Source: Mesorhizobium tamadayense (GTDB lineage: Bacteria; Pseudomonadota; Alphaproteobacteria; Rhizobiales; Rhizobiaceae). From it: a stretch of 64,000 nt of DNA. The notes under the pieces were generated by a model. The model was given only the letters and a program-made list of their open reading frames with translations, made no database searches and was not told where the DNA came from. Below are positions 25,896 through 34,914 of the stretch, piece after piece (position 1 is the stretch's first letter; every line of letters begins with the position of its first letter). The stretch covers positions 28,241-92,240 of the forward strand of contig NZ_RQXT01000025.1 of the NCBI RefSeq assembly GCF_003863365.1, read 5' to 3'. The position numbers were made by a program, and so were the translations under genes.

Positions 25896-26127
25896 GTGCC
25901 AACCGATTTTGCGCGCTACAAGACCTTCGGCGATTTCGACGGCCTGTGGCGGGCCGAACTGTCGCCGTCAGCAACCGGAACGCATGTGAAGCTTACCGAT
26001 CCTCAAATTCCTGGCGCCGCTGCTAAGGCCGGCCTTTGCCTGGAACCACCGCTGGACGACGCCGCGCGGCGAAGCCGGGCTCCGGCGCTATCTCGCCGCG
26101 CAAAAGAACGACAAGGCGGCTGACTGA
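25896..26127 (+). pseudogene. Remnant of a SRPBCC-like gene in degenerate junction
   Basis: The whole stretch 25,556 to 26,130 has no intact gene. From 25,896 one frame reads LWRAELSPSATGTHVKLTD and a shifted frame then reads LKFLAPLLRPAFAWNHRWTTPRGEAGLRRYLAAQK before a stop at 26125. The latter resembles the C-terminus of SRPBCC/polyketide-cyclase-like proteins. On the minus strand near 25745 to 25844 a start-like segment MARDGRYAGTATLTLPKGVRERLWERV runs into unrelated sequence, also a scrap. The mixture suggests the prophage end and repeated insertions or deletions. Family assignment is tentative. Confidence 0.45.
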
Positions 26128-26130
26128 AAC

Positions 26131-27153
26131 TCACCAATTGCGATTGAGCCAGCCGCGCGCCGGTTTTTCGACGAGGTAGTAGCTCGCCAGCGCGCAGGCG
26201 AAGACCGCGGCCAACATCGGGATCGGCGCGACGTCGTGATCATAGACGAATTTGTAGAAGGGCTGCTGCCACAGATAGAGCGAATAGGACCACAGCCCCA
26301 GCATCACCATCGGCCGCGACGACAGCAATCCGGTCAGATAGCCGCCGGCGAAGTCGAGCGCGTTGACGGCAAGCGCCAGCAGCGGCACGCCCAGCAGATA
26401 GTGCACCGGCGTCGGCACCGGATCGAGGAAAAGCAAGACCGCGCCCGCGGCGGCCGCCAGCGCCACATGCCGGTTCTTCAGGAATGCCGGCAGCCGTCCG
26501 TCCGCCTTGAGCAGGCAGATCGCGGCCGACAGCAGGATCGAGGCGATATGCACGTCGGTGCGCCAGTAGCTGGTCTCGTAGTCCATACCGAGAACCCAGT
26601 AGGAGATGGCGCCGTTGGCCATCGCCAGCAGCGACAGCGCCACAAGCAGCCGCACGACATTCGTGCGCCCGGAAACCACCACGCTGATCAGCGCCAGGAT
26701 GACATAAGAATGCTCCTCGATGGCGAGCGACCAGATATGGTCGAGCGCGCCGGCGCGGTTCACGAGAATGCCGGCGTAGTTGTAGGTGAAGGTCAGCGCC
26801 GTCACCGCCGCCTTCCATTTGAAGGCGATGAAGGTGCCGGAAAGCCCGACCATGGCGGCAACCACGAACACCAGCAGTGCCGGATAGATACGCGAGAAAC
26901 GGCGCTTGAAGAATTTCTTCAGCGGAAAGCGCTCGATGAACAGGATCTCGCCCATCAGCCGCCCGCTGAGCACGAAGAAGAACTCGACGCCGAGCACGCC
27001 GAGGTTGATGCCGGGAACCGGAAAGAAGTGGCCGATCAGCACGAGTGCGATCGACAGTCCGCGCCAGCCGTCGAGATAGGCCAGCCTTGTCCGTGCCGCT
27101 TTGTCGGCTGCGGCTCGCGGCAGGACGCCGGCCGTCGCGGAGATGTCGGTCAT
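26131..27153 (-). CDS. Membrane acyltransferase (acyltransferase 3/OafA-like)
   Basis: The 340-residue product has the family signatures AYLDGWRGLSIALVLIGHFFP, GVLGVEFFFVLSGRLMGEIL and LDHIWSLAIEEHSYVILALI and about ten membrane helices. It presumably O-acylates a cell-surface polysaccharide or lipid-linked sugar. I chose the ATG at 27153 (MTDISATAG), preceded by GGGACGGGC; an upstream in-frame ATG near 27291 adds unconserved residues. It is only distantly similar to the phage-side acyltransferase at 24.5 kb and lies on the other strand, so it is probably a host gene. The 200 bases upstream contain no gene. Confidence 0.85.
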   Translation of the reverse strand: MTDISATAGVLPRAAADKAARTRLAYLDGWRGLSIALVLIGHFFPVPGINLGVLGVEFFFVLSGRLMGEILFIERFPLKKFFKRRFSRIYPALLVFVVAAMVGLSGTFIAFKWKAAVTALTFTYNYAGILVNRAGALDHIWSLAIEEHSYVILALISVVVSGRTNVVRLLVALSLLAMANGAISYWVLGMDYETSYWRTDVHIASILLSAAICLLKADGRLPAFLKNRHVALAAAAGAVLLFLDPVPTPVHYLLGVPLLALAVNALDFAGGYLTGLLSSRPMVMLGLWSYSLYLWQQPFYKFVYDHDVAPIPMLAAVFACALASYYLVEKPARGWLNRNW

Positions 27154-27355
27154 GCCCGTCCCTTCGCAACTCGAGGCCCCGGCACGGATAGCCGTGCCTG
27201 GAACCGCTTCGTTTCCCGCCGCATTTATTTTGCAGTGCGGGATAACTTTGTGCAAGTGCGAAGCTGTGTTTTGCCGATTCTTGCCGGTCAAGCCGTAGTG
27301 ACTGCAAAAGAAAAGGGGCCGCGACGGCCCCCTCCTTCACCCAGGCTGAGAGCGT

Positions 27356-28153
27356 TCAAGCATTGGCCGCGGCCACCGCGCGCTTGGCCATCACCGCGAT
27401 CAGGTTGGCTCGGTAGTCGGCCGAGGCATGGATATCGCTCATCAGGCCCTTAGCGGACACTTTCAGGCCGTCGAGCGCCGAGGCGTCGAAATTCTTCGCC
27501 AGCGCCGCCTCGATTTCCTTGGAGCGGAAGACGCCGTCATCGCCGGCGCCGGTCACGGCTACCCTCACCCCATCCTTGCCCTTGGTCACGAACACCCCGA
27601 CGATCGCGTAGCGCGAGGCCGGGTTGCGGAATTTTTGGTAGGCCGCCTTGGCGGGCGCGGTGAAGGTCACCGCCGTGATGATCTCGCCTTCCTTCAGCGC
27701 CGTCTCGAACAGCCCCTTGAAGAATTTGTCGGCGGCGATCTCGCGCTTGTTGGTGACGATCGTCGCTCCCAACGCCAGCAGTGCCGCAGGATAGTCGGCC
27801 GCCGGATCGTTGTTGGCGATCGAGCCGCCGATCGTGCCCTTGTAGCGCACCGCCGGATCGCCGATCAGCGATGCCATATGCGCAAGCGCCGGGCAGGCCT
27901 TCTTCAGCTTCTCGTCGGCGGAGACGTCGTAATGCGTCGTCGCAGCACCGATGGTGACCGTCTTGCCGGACACCTTGATGCCTTGCAGTTCCTTCAGCCG
28001 CGACACGTCGACCAGATCGGAAGGCGCCGCGAGCCGCGTCTTCATCGCGGGGATCAGCGTCATGCCGCCGGAGAGCAGCTTGGCATCTCCGCTCTTGAGC
28101 AGCTTGGCGGCGTCGGAGATCGAGGCGGCGCGATGGTAGTTGACTGAGTACAT
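27356..28153 (-). CDS. coxM: CO-dehydrogenase-like FAD-binding subunit (CoxM)
   Basis: The 265-residue protein matches the medium, FAD-binding subunit of xanthine oxidase-type molybdenum hydroxylases. It starts MYSVNYHRAASISDAAKLL and contains the FAD motifs LLSGGMTLIPAMKTRL and TIGGSIANNDPAADYPAALLAL. It passes electrons from the [2Fe-2S] subunit to an acceptor. The start at 28153 follows GGGAGAAAGAC; an in-frame upstream ATG at 28225 lies inside a repeat. Gene order on this strand is small, large, medium subunit, that is S-L-M, which is the order of form II Cox-like clusters. It is the last gene of the operon. Confidence 0.88.
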   Translation of the reverse strand: MYSVNYHRAASISDAAKLLKSGDAKLLSGGMTLIPAMKTRLAAPSDLVDVSRLKELQGIKVSGKTVTIGAATTHYDVSADEKLKKACPALAHMASLIGDPAVRYKGTIGGSIANNDPAADYPAALLALGATIVTNKREIAADKFFKGLFETALKEGEIITAVTFTAPAKAAYQKFRNPASRYAIVGVFVTKGKDGVRVAVTGAGDDGVFRSKEIEAALAKNFDASALDGLKVSAKGLMSDIHASADYRANLIAVMAKRAVAAANA

Positions 28154-28179
28154 TTGTCTTTCTCCCTTCGGGGAAAAGA

Positions 28180-28259
28180 GCGAATAGGGAGTAGCGAATA
28201 GCGAATAGGGCCTATCCCTTCGCATCGCGCTTTTCCGCTATTCGCTACTCCCTATTCGC
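28180..28259. repeat. Inverted repeat of GAATAGC/GAGTAGC heptamers
   Basis: A 24-base arm at 28180 to 28203 is perfectly repeated inverted at 28236 to 28259, between coxL and coxM. The arms are built from 7-base units of the type CGAATAG and GGAGTAG. RNA from either strand could form a 24-bp hairpin. A related copy lies between coxS and coxL. Confidence 0.9.
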
Positions 28260-28269
28260 TATTCGCTTT

Positions 28270-30618
28270 TCAGTACTTCTTTGCTCGGATCGCCGACCAC
28301 ACCGTCGACGGCGATGCCGGCATGGCGATGTCGACGACGCCGAGCGCATCGGTGATGGCGTTGATCACCGCCGGCGGCGAGCCGATCGCGCCGGCCTCGC
28401 CGCAGCCTTTCACCCCGAGCGGATTGCCGGGACATGGCGTGTTCGAGGTCGAGACCTTGAACGACGGCAGGTCGTCGGCGCGCGGCATGGTGTAGTCCAT
28501 GTAGCTTGCCGTCAGTAGTTGGCCGCTCGAGTCGTAATGCGCGCCTTCCAGCAGCGCCTGGCCCACCCCTTGCGCGATGCCGCCATGCACCTGCCCTTCG
28601 ACGATCATCGGATTGATGATGTTGCCGAAGTCGTCGGCAGCGACGAACTGGACGATTTCCGTCAGGCCGGTTTCCGGATCGATCTCGACCTCGCAGATGT
28701 AGCAGCCTGCCGGGAAGGTGAAGTTGGACGGGTCGTAGAAGGCCGTCTCTTTCAGGCCGGGCTCCATGCCGGCCGGCAGATTGTGGGCGGTATAGGCGGC
28801 GAGCGCCACCTGCAGCCAGGGCAGGCTCTTGTCGGTGCCCACGACCTTGACCTCGCCGTTCTCGATGACGATGTCGCCCTCGTCGGCTTCCATCAGATGC
28901 GCGGCGATCTTCTTGGCCTTGGCCTCGACTTTGTCGAGCGCCTTGGCGACGGCCGACATGCCGACGGCGCCCGAGCGCGAGCCATAGGTGCCCATGCCCA
29001 TCTGCACCTTGTCGGTGTCGCCATGGACGATCGAGACCGAGTCGATCGGCACGCCGAAGCGCTGGTTGACCAGTTGCGCGAAGGTCGTCTCGTGGCCCTG
29101 GCCATGGCTGTGCGAGCCGGTCAGCACCTCGATCGTGCCGACGGCGTTGACGCGCACCTCGGCCGATTCCCACAGCCCGACGCCGGCGCCGAGCGAACCG
29201 ACCGCCGCCGACGGCGCGAGGCCGCAAGCTTCGATGTAGCAGCTCATGCCGATGCCGCGCAGCTTGCCCTGCTTGGCGGCGTCCGCCCGCCGCTTGGTGA
29301 AGCCGGCATAGTCGGCGGCCTTCATCGCCGCCTCGAGCGAGGCGTCATAGTCGCCCGCGTCATAGTTCATGATCACCGGCGTCTGGTGAGGGAACGATGT
29401 GATGAAATTCTTGCGCCTGAGCTCCGCCGGCGACACGCCAAGCTCGCGCGCGGCGGTCTCCATCACGCGCTCGAGGACGTAGGTGGCTTCCGGCCGCCCT
29501 GCCCCGCGATAGGCATCGACCGGTGCCGTGTTGGTGTACACGGCGCGCACATTGGCGTGGATCGCCGGTATGTCGTACTGGCCCGACAGCAGCGTGGCGT
29601 AGAGATAGGTCGGCACGCAGGACGAGAACAGCGACATGTAGGCGCCGAGATTGGCTATCGTGTCGACCTTGAGGCCGGTGATCCGATTGTCCTTGTCGAA
29701 GGCCATTTCCACCGTCGAGACATGGTCGCGGCCATGCGCGTCGGCGAGGAAGCTCTCGGTGCGGTCGGCGACCCATTTGACCGGAACACCGGTCTTTTTC
29801 GATGCCCAGAGACAAACGATCTCTTCCGGATAGATGTAGATCTTCGATCCGAAGCCGCCGCCGACGTCGGGCGCGATTACCCTCAGCTTGTTTTCCGGCG
29901 CGACATTGTAGAAGGCGCTCAGCACCAGCCGCGCGACATGCGGATTCTGAGAGGTCGTCCAGCAGGTATAGTGGTCCTCGGCCTTGTCGTAATGGCCGAG
30001 CGCCGCGCGTGGCTCCATGGCGTTCGGCACCAGCCGGTTATTGACGATCTTCATGCGCGTGACATGAGCCGCCGACTTGATCGCGGCATCGGTTGCCTTG
30101 GCGTCGCCGAGCTCCCAATCGAAGATCAGATTGTTCTCGGCTTCGGCATGGACCTGCGGCGCGCCCTTTTCGAGCGCCTTGGTCGCCTCGACCACCGCCT
30201 TCAGTTCCTTATAGGTGATCTCGACCGCTTCCGCCGCGTCGCGCGCCTGGCTTTTGGTGTCGGCGATGACGATGACGACGGCGTCGCCGACATAGCGTAC
30301 CTTGTCGACGGCGAGCGGCGACCAGGCGCCCATCTTCATGGGCGTGCCGTCCTTGGAATGGATCATCCAGCCGCAGATCAGGTTGCCGATGCCATCGGCC
30401 TTGAGCTCCTTGCCGGTCAGCACGCCGACGACGCCGGGCATGGCCTGAGCCTTCTTCACGTCGATCTTCTTGATCTGCGCATGCGCGTACGGGCTGCGCA
30501 CGAACACGGCATGCTTCATGCCGGGAACCACCATGTCGTCGACATAGCGGCCGCCGCCGGTGATAAACCTCTTGTCTTCCTTGCGCGCCACGCGAGCGCC
30601 GACACCTTCGATACCCAT
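28270..30618 (-). CDS. coxL: Form II CO-dehydrogenase-like molybdenum subunit (CoxL)
   Basis: The 782-residue protein is the catalytic subunit of a xanthine oxidase-family molybdenum hydroxylase (ARVARKEDKRFITGGGRYVDD start, GGGFGSKIYIYPEE, GSHSHGQGHETTFAQL, GVKGCGEAGAIGSPPAVINAI). The active-site loop near residue 370 reads AYRGAGR. That is the form II signature; true CO dehydrogenases (form I) have AYRCSFR with the Cu-binding cysteine. The substrate is therefore uncertain, and CO oxidation should not be assumed. A conserved catalytic glutamate is present in KGCGEAGAIG. Upstream is coxS, downstream coxM. Confidence 0.92.
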   Translation of the reverse strand: MGIEGVGARVARKEDKRFITGGGRYVDDMVVPGMKHAVFVRSPYAHAQIKKIDVKKAQAMPGVVGVLTGKELKADGIGNLICGWMIHSKDGTPMKMGAWSPLAVDKVRYVGDAVVIVIADTKSQARDAAEAVEITYKELKAVVEATKALEKGAPQVHAEAENNLIFDWELGDAKATDAAIKSAAHVTRMKIVNNRLVPNAMEPRAALGHYDKAEDHYTCWTTSQNPHVARLVLSAFYNVAPENKLRVIAPDVGGGFGSKIYIYPEEIVCLWASKKTGVPVKWVADRTESFLADAHGRDHVSTVEMAFDKDNRITGLKVDTIANLGAYMSLFSSCVPTYLYATLLSGQYDIPAIHANVRAVYTNTAPVDAYRGAGRPEATYVLERVMETAARELGVSPAELRRKNFITSFPHQTPVIMNYDAGDYDASLEAAMKAADYAGFTKRRADAAKQGKLRGIGMSCYIEACGLAPSAAVGSLGAGVGLWESAEVRVNAVGTIEVLTGSHSHGQGHETTFAQLVNQRFGVPIDSVSIVHGDTDKVQMGMGTYGSRSGAVGMSAVAKALDKVEAKAKKIAAHLMEADEGDIVIENGEVKVVGTDKSLPWLQVALAAYTAHNLPAGMEPGLKETAFYDPSNFTFPAGCYICEVEIDPETGLTEIVQFVAADDFGNIINPMIVEGQVHGGIAQGVGQALLEGAHYDSSGQLLTASYMDYTMPRADDLPSFKVSTSNTPCPGNPLGVKGCGEAGAIGSPPAVINAITDALGVVDIAMPASPSTVWSAIRAKKY

Positions 30619-30638
30619 TAGAAATTCCTCCCGAAAAT

Positions 30639-30714
30639 AGCGAATAGTGAGTAGAGAACGATTGGAGTGGAGGTCGGGCCGAACGAAGACCGACTACTCG
30701 CTACTCGCTACTCA
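30639..30714. repeat. Second heptamer-type inverted repeat (coxS-coxL gap)
   Basis: TAGCGAATAGTGAGTAG near 30639 pairs imperfectly with CTACTCGCTACTCGCTA near 30693, two mismatches in 17. The right arm consists of direct CTACTCG repeats. It resembles the perfect repeat in the coxL-coxM gap, so the operon has one such element in each gap. Confidence 0.75.
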
Positions 30715-30722
30715 CTCAAACC

Positions 30723-31223
<501 letters not shown>

Positions 31224-31498
31224 GCTTCCTCCCTGGGTATCACCTTGGTCGTCGCGTTGCCGATGCCGTGCTGATGCTTCGGCAGTGCGTTATTGCACAC
31301 CGTACAACGGGCAAAACAGTGCTGCCAGCGCCGCTCCCATTGTACTTTCGGTCATGGCAAAACCGCTGCGCGGCGCACCAATCGGCCCATTGCCAAAACC
31401 GGGATTGAAGGCAAAGATGCCCTCGACGCGAGCGTGCCGAACACGCACAAAAAGACACGCACAAAAACAGCGTTGGAGGAATTGCGGGAGAAGGCAAG

Positions 31499-32668
31499 CT
31501 GGCCAGTTCGAGCACGCGTTACGCATGCGGCCTCTCGGCGCTCACCACAGATGAGCCCGATCCAAATGCATTTGCCCGGGCAATCGCGGCCGAAGCCGCA
31601 GCCGTCGACGCCGGCTTCGCGCTGCTCTTCTTCTCCCAGAGCCTCGTCGACGCATCGGCACTGACGCAGGCGCTGAAGCTGTGTGCGCCTTCGCTCGCCT
31701 ATGCCGGCTGCTCGACCGCCGGCGAGATCACGCCGCAAGGGCTGGAGGAAGGCCATGCGCTGGCGCTGCTTTTGCCGTCGGGGTCATTTTCGGCCGTCAG
31801 CACCATGGTCGAGAACCTCTCCTCCTCCGGCATGGACAGGATCACCGGCGAGGTCGCGACGCTAAGGCGCCTGCTGCGCGACCGCGCTGGTCACGACCGT
31901 GCAAAGAGTGTGTTCGCGCTCTGCTTCATCGATGGGCTCTCCTATGCCGAGGAAGCGGTGACATCGGCCATCCATTGGGGACTGGACGACATTCCGCTGA
32001 TCGGCGGCTCCGCCGGCGACGACCTGAAATTCGAGACGACCAGGCTGATCTCGAACGGCAAGGTTACGTCCGACAGCGCCATCGTCGTGCTCATCGCCAC
32101 CGAGATCCCCTTCCACGTCTTCAAGACCGACAATTTCCTTCCCACCGACGAAAAGCTGGTGGTAACGGCTTCTGATCCCGACCATCGTATCGTGAGCGAA
32201 TTCAACGCCACCAACGCCGCGGAGGAATATGCCGCCTCGGTCGGTACCGCGCCGCAGATGCTGACGCCCCTGAGCTTCGCCTCGCATCCTGTCGTGTTGA
32301 AGGTGGGCGGAGAATATTATTGCCGCTCTATCCAGAGGATGCATGCCGACGGCTCGCTTTCGTTCTTCTGCGCCATCGACGACGGCGTGGTTCTATCCAT
32401 CGCCCAGCCTAAGAACATGGTGGAAGCGACGCGCGCCGCGTTGCAGGACGTCGAGCGCAAGCTCGGCGGCATCGACATGATCCTCGGCTTCGACTGCGTG
32501 CTGCGCCGGCTCGACGCGCGCAACCGCCAGGTCTTCCGCGACATTTCCGAGCTCTACCGGGCTAACAACGTCATCGGTTTCGGCACCTATGGCGAGCAGT
32601 ACCGCTCGATGCATCTCAACCAGACTTTCACCGGCATCGCCTTCGGCGAGCGCCAAGCGGCAGAGTGA
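31499..32668 (+). CDS. FIST-domain sensory protein
   Basis: FIST proteins are thought to sense small ligands such as amino acids for signalling partners. The N-domain reads YACGLSALTTDEPDPNAFARA, FALLFFSQSLVDASAL and AYAGCSTAGEITPQGLEEGHALALLLP; the C-domain includes HPVVLKVGGEYYCRSIQ and MILGFDCVLRRLD, ending GFGTYGEQYRSMHLNQTFTGIAFG. The first in-frame ATG, at 31772, would cut off most of the N-domain, and no ATG, GTG or TTG lies between the in-frame stop at 31406 and that point. I place the start at CTG 31499 with GGGAG upstream, but ATT 31481 is possible, as is a sequence error. The stop overlaps the kinase start. Confidence 0.75.
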   Translation: MASSSTRYACGLSALTTDEPDPNAFARAIAAEAAAVDAGFALLFFSQSLVDASALTQALKLCAPSLAYAGCSTAGEITPQGLEEGHALALLLPSGSFSAVSTMVENLSSSGMDRITGEVATLRRLLRDRAGHDRAKSVFALCFIDGLSYAEEAVTSAIHWGLDDIPLIGGSAGDDLKFETTRLISNGKVTSDSAIVVLIATEIPFHVFKTDNFLPTDEKLVVTASDPDHRIVSEFNATNAAEEYAASVGTAPQMLTPLSFASHPVVLKVGGEYYCRSIQRMHADGSLSFFCAIDDGVVLSIAQPKNMVEATRAALQDVERKLGGIDMILGFDCVLRRLDARNRQVFRDISELYRANNVIGFGTYGEQYRSMHLNQTFTGIAFGERQAAE

Positions 32669-34017
32669 CGACTGCCATGCCGCTCCGCGACATCAATGAC
32701 CTCGAAAAGCTGAAGAAGATCAACGCCGCGCTCGTCAGCCGCGTCGAGCGCTCGATGGACCAGCAAGGCAATGCCTTCTCGCTGTTCCAGACCGCGATCT
32801 CGCTGGAGAACCGGGTGCGCACGCGCACCGAGGAGCTGCATGCGACGCTGCGCCGGCTCGAGCAGTCCAACATCGACCTCAGCGCGGCGAAGGAATATGC
32901 CGAGCTGGCGAACCTCTCCAAGACCAGGTTTCTCGCCGCCGCCAGCCATGACGTGCTGCAGCCGCTGAACGCCGCGCATCTGTCGGTCTCGGCACTCGCC
33001 GAAGTGCAGACCAGCGAGGAAGGCAAGAAGCTCGTCCGCCAGGTCGAGCGCTCGCTGGAGACGATGGAAGACCTGCTGCGCACCCTGCTCGACATCTCCA
33101 AGCTCGACGCCGGCGTGGTGCAGCCGGAAATCTGCGACGTCAGCCTGGAGACGCTGTTCTCATCGCTGCGCTCTGACTTTCTTCCCGAGGCGGGGAAGAA
33201 AGGCCTGTCGCTGAAGTTCCGTCCGGTGAACTTGGTCGTGCGCTCCGATCGCACGCTGTTGCGCCGCATCCTGCAAAACATTCTCTCCAACGCGTTGCGC
33301 TACACCCGTTCCGGCGGCGTGCTGGTCGGCACCAGGCACCGCGGAGACACCATCCGGATCGACGTCGCCGACACCGGCTGCGGCATCCCCGACGAGCAGC
33401 GCGAGGCGGTGTTCGAGGAATTCCACCGTGGAACTTCCACCCTGGCGGAAGTCGGGCTGGCGGGCGGGCTAGGTCTTGGCCTCGCGATCGTCCGCCGCAT
33501 GGCGGCTGCCCTCGGCCACCCCGTCACTTTTTCCTCGAAGGTCGGACGCGGCACCATCTTCCACATCGACGTTCCGGTCGGCGTGAGCACCGCGGCTGAG
33601 CCGGCGGCAAGCGGCGGCGACATCGAGCGACCGCGCGGTTACGGCCTGTTCGGCACCAAGGTGCTGCTAGTCGAGAACGACGCCGACGTGCTGAGCGCCA
33701 TGACCTCGCTGCTCGAGCGCTGGCAATGCTTGGTACGCGCAGCGACCTCGACCGACGATGCGCTCGACCTGCTCGGCGACACCGCCTGGGTGCCGGACAT
33801 CGTCATCGCCGACCAGCATCTCGACGGCGGCGACCTCGGCACCACAACAATAGCCGAAGTACGCGACTATCTCGGCCGCCCCGTGCCGGCGCTGATAGTT
33901 ACCGCCGACGGCTCCGAGGCGGTCGCCAGGGCCGCCCGCGCCGCCGGCATCGAACTGATGCGCAAGCCGCTGAAGCCGGCACAGTTGCGCGCGCTGCTGG
34001 CGCACTTGCTGGCTTAG
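32665..34017 (+). CDS. Hybrid sensor histidine kinase
   Basis: The 450-residue protein has an N-terminal coiled region (LENRVRTRTEELHATLRRLEQ), the H-box LAAASHDVLQPLNAAHLSV (H95), N-box ILQNILSNALRYT, G1 box DTGCGIPD, G2 box GGLGLGLAIV and a C-terminal receiver domain with DIVIADQHLDGGDLG and the KPLKPAQL lysine. It has no membrane segment, so its signal is cytoplasmic, probably through the FIST protein encoded just upstream and overlapping by 4 bases. GTG 32665 overlaps the FIST stop; ATG 32677 is an alternative. The H-box type with HDVLQP resembles kinases of the ErcS/NahK kind that phosphorylate NarL-type regulators; one is encoded convergently next door. Confidence 0.9.
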   Translation: MTTAMPLRDINDLEKLKKINAALVSRVERSMDQQGNAFSLFQTAISLENRVRTRTEELHATLRRLEQSNIDLSAAKEYAELANLSKTRFLAAASHDVLQPLNAAHLSVSALAEVQTSEEGKKLVRQVERSLETMEDLLRTLLDISKLDAGVVQPEICDVSLETLFSSLRSDFLPEAGKKGLSLKFRPVNLVVRSDRTLLRRILQNILSNALRYTRSGGVLVGTRHRGDTIRIDVADTGCGIPDEQREAVFEEFHRGTSTLAEVGLAGGLGLGLAIVRRMAAALGHPVTFSSKVGRGTIFHIDVPVGVSTAAEPAASGGDIERPRGYGLFGTKVLLVENDADVLSAMTSLLERWQCLVRAATSTDDALDLLGDTAWVPDIVIADQHLDGGDLGTTTIAEVRDYLGRPVPALIVTADGSEAVARAARAAGIELMRKPLKPAQLRALLAHLLA

Positions 34018-34026
34018 ATCTGTCGC

Positions 34027-34710
34027 TTAGAATCCTGCCTGGTCCCGGAACAACTCCGCATTATCGAGCTTCGAGACCTCGATCACCGCTTGCGTGCGGC
34101 TGTAGACGTTGAGTTTGCGCAAAATCTCCGAGACGTGCGCTTTCACCGTGGTCTCGCCCACCTGCAGCTCGTAGGCGATCTGCTTGTTGAGCATGCCCTG
34201 GCGCAGCATCTGCAGAACCCTGAGCTGCTGCGGCGTCAGCCTGGCCAAGCGCTGCACCATGTCGGCGCGGTCGGTGCTGTCGGGATCCGGCGGCTGTCCC
34301 TCGTAGTTTTCCGGCACGTAGACCGCGCCGTCCATCACCGAGCGGATGGCGGCGGCGAGATCGCTCTTGCGGGCCGATTTCGGAATGAAGCCGGCGGCGC
34401 CGTAGGACAGCGCCTCGGAGATGATCTTCGGCTCCTCATAGCCCGACACGATCACCACCGGCAGGCGCGGATAGCGGGTCCTGAGTTGCAGCAGCCCTTC
34501 GAAGCCGTGCACGTCGGGCATGCTCAAGTCGAGCAGCGCCAGGTCGAACGGCTTTGCTTCGGCGAGAAGCTCGATCGCTTCCGCGATTGATCGCGCCTCG
34601 ACCGTGTCGACGTCCGGATAGGCCATCTGCACGGCGCTGTGCAGCGCCTCGCGAAACAGCGGGTGATCGTCGATGATCAGGAAGCGGGCGCGATCGTTGA
34701 CGGCGGTCAT
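34027..34710 (-). CDS. NarL/FixJ-type response regulator
   Basis: The 227-residue protein has a receiver domain with acidic pair D14/D15, phosphoacceptor D61 (LALLDLSMPD), the switch region VVIVSGYEEP and lysine in GFIPKSAR. A LuxR-type DNA-binding domain follows (LTPQQLRVLQMLRQGMLNKQIAYELQVGETTVKAHVSEILRKL). It lies 9 bases from the convergent kinase gene and is the likely partner of the FIST/kinase pair. The targets are not evident; neighbouring cox genes or the aromatic branch genes are candidates only by location. Confidence 0.9.
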   Translation of the reverse strand: MTAVNDRARFLIIDDHPLFREALHSAVQMAYPDVDTVEARSIAEAIELLAEAKPFDLALLDLSMPDVHGFEGLLQLRTRYPRLPVVIVSGYEEPKIISEALSYGAAGFIPKSARKSDLAAAIRSVMDGAVYVPENYEGQPPDPDSTDRADMVQRLARLTPQQLRVLQMLRQGMLNKQIAYELQVGETTVKAHVSEILRKLNVYSRTQAVIEVSKLDNAELFRDQAGF

Positions 34711-34914
34711 GGCATTGCTTCGGGCATCGGTTCAGTTTCGTCGGGGACAGGATAGTCCTGAGACCATGGTCAGATTATTGCCAAATAGTATATCGGCAAA
34801 TAGCCGCCTTGTCGGGGAAACGACACGGCCAATGGTTTCGCGGGCCTAATGCCTTGCCCGCCTGCCGAAATCGGCCGAAAGTGCGTACGATTCATACCAA
34901 CTCAGAGAGCTGCA

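Noticed and set aside
24530..27153. The two acyltransferases as a recent duplication
   Set aside because: They share only family signatures, differ in most positions and lie on opposite strands, so a recent duplication is not supported.
28519..30621. 700-codon plus-strand frame opposite coxL
   Set aside because: An antisense frame of a high-GC gene; the coxL frame has all conserved motifs and the antisense translation is low-complexity Arg/Gly/Asp-rich text.
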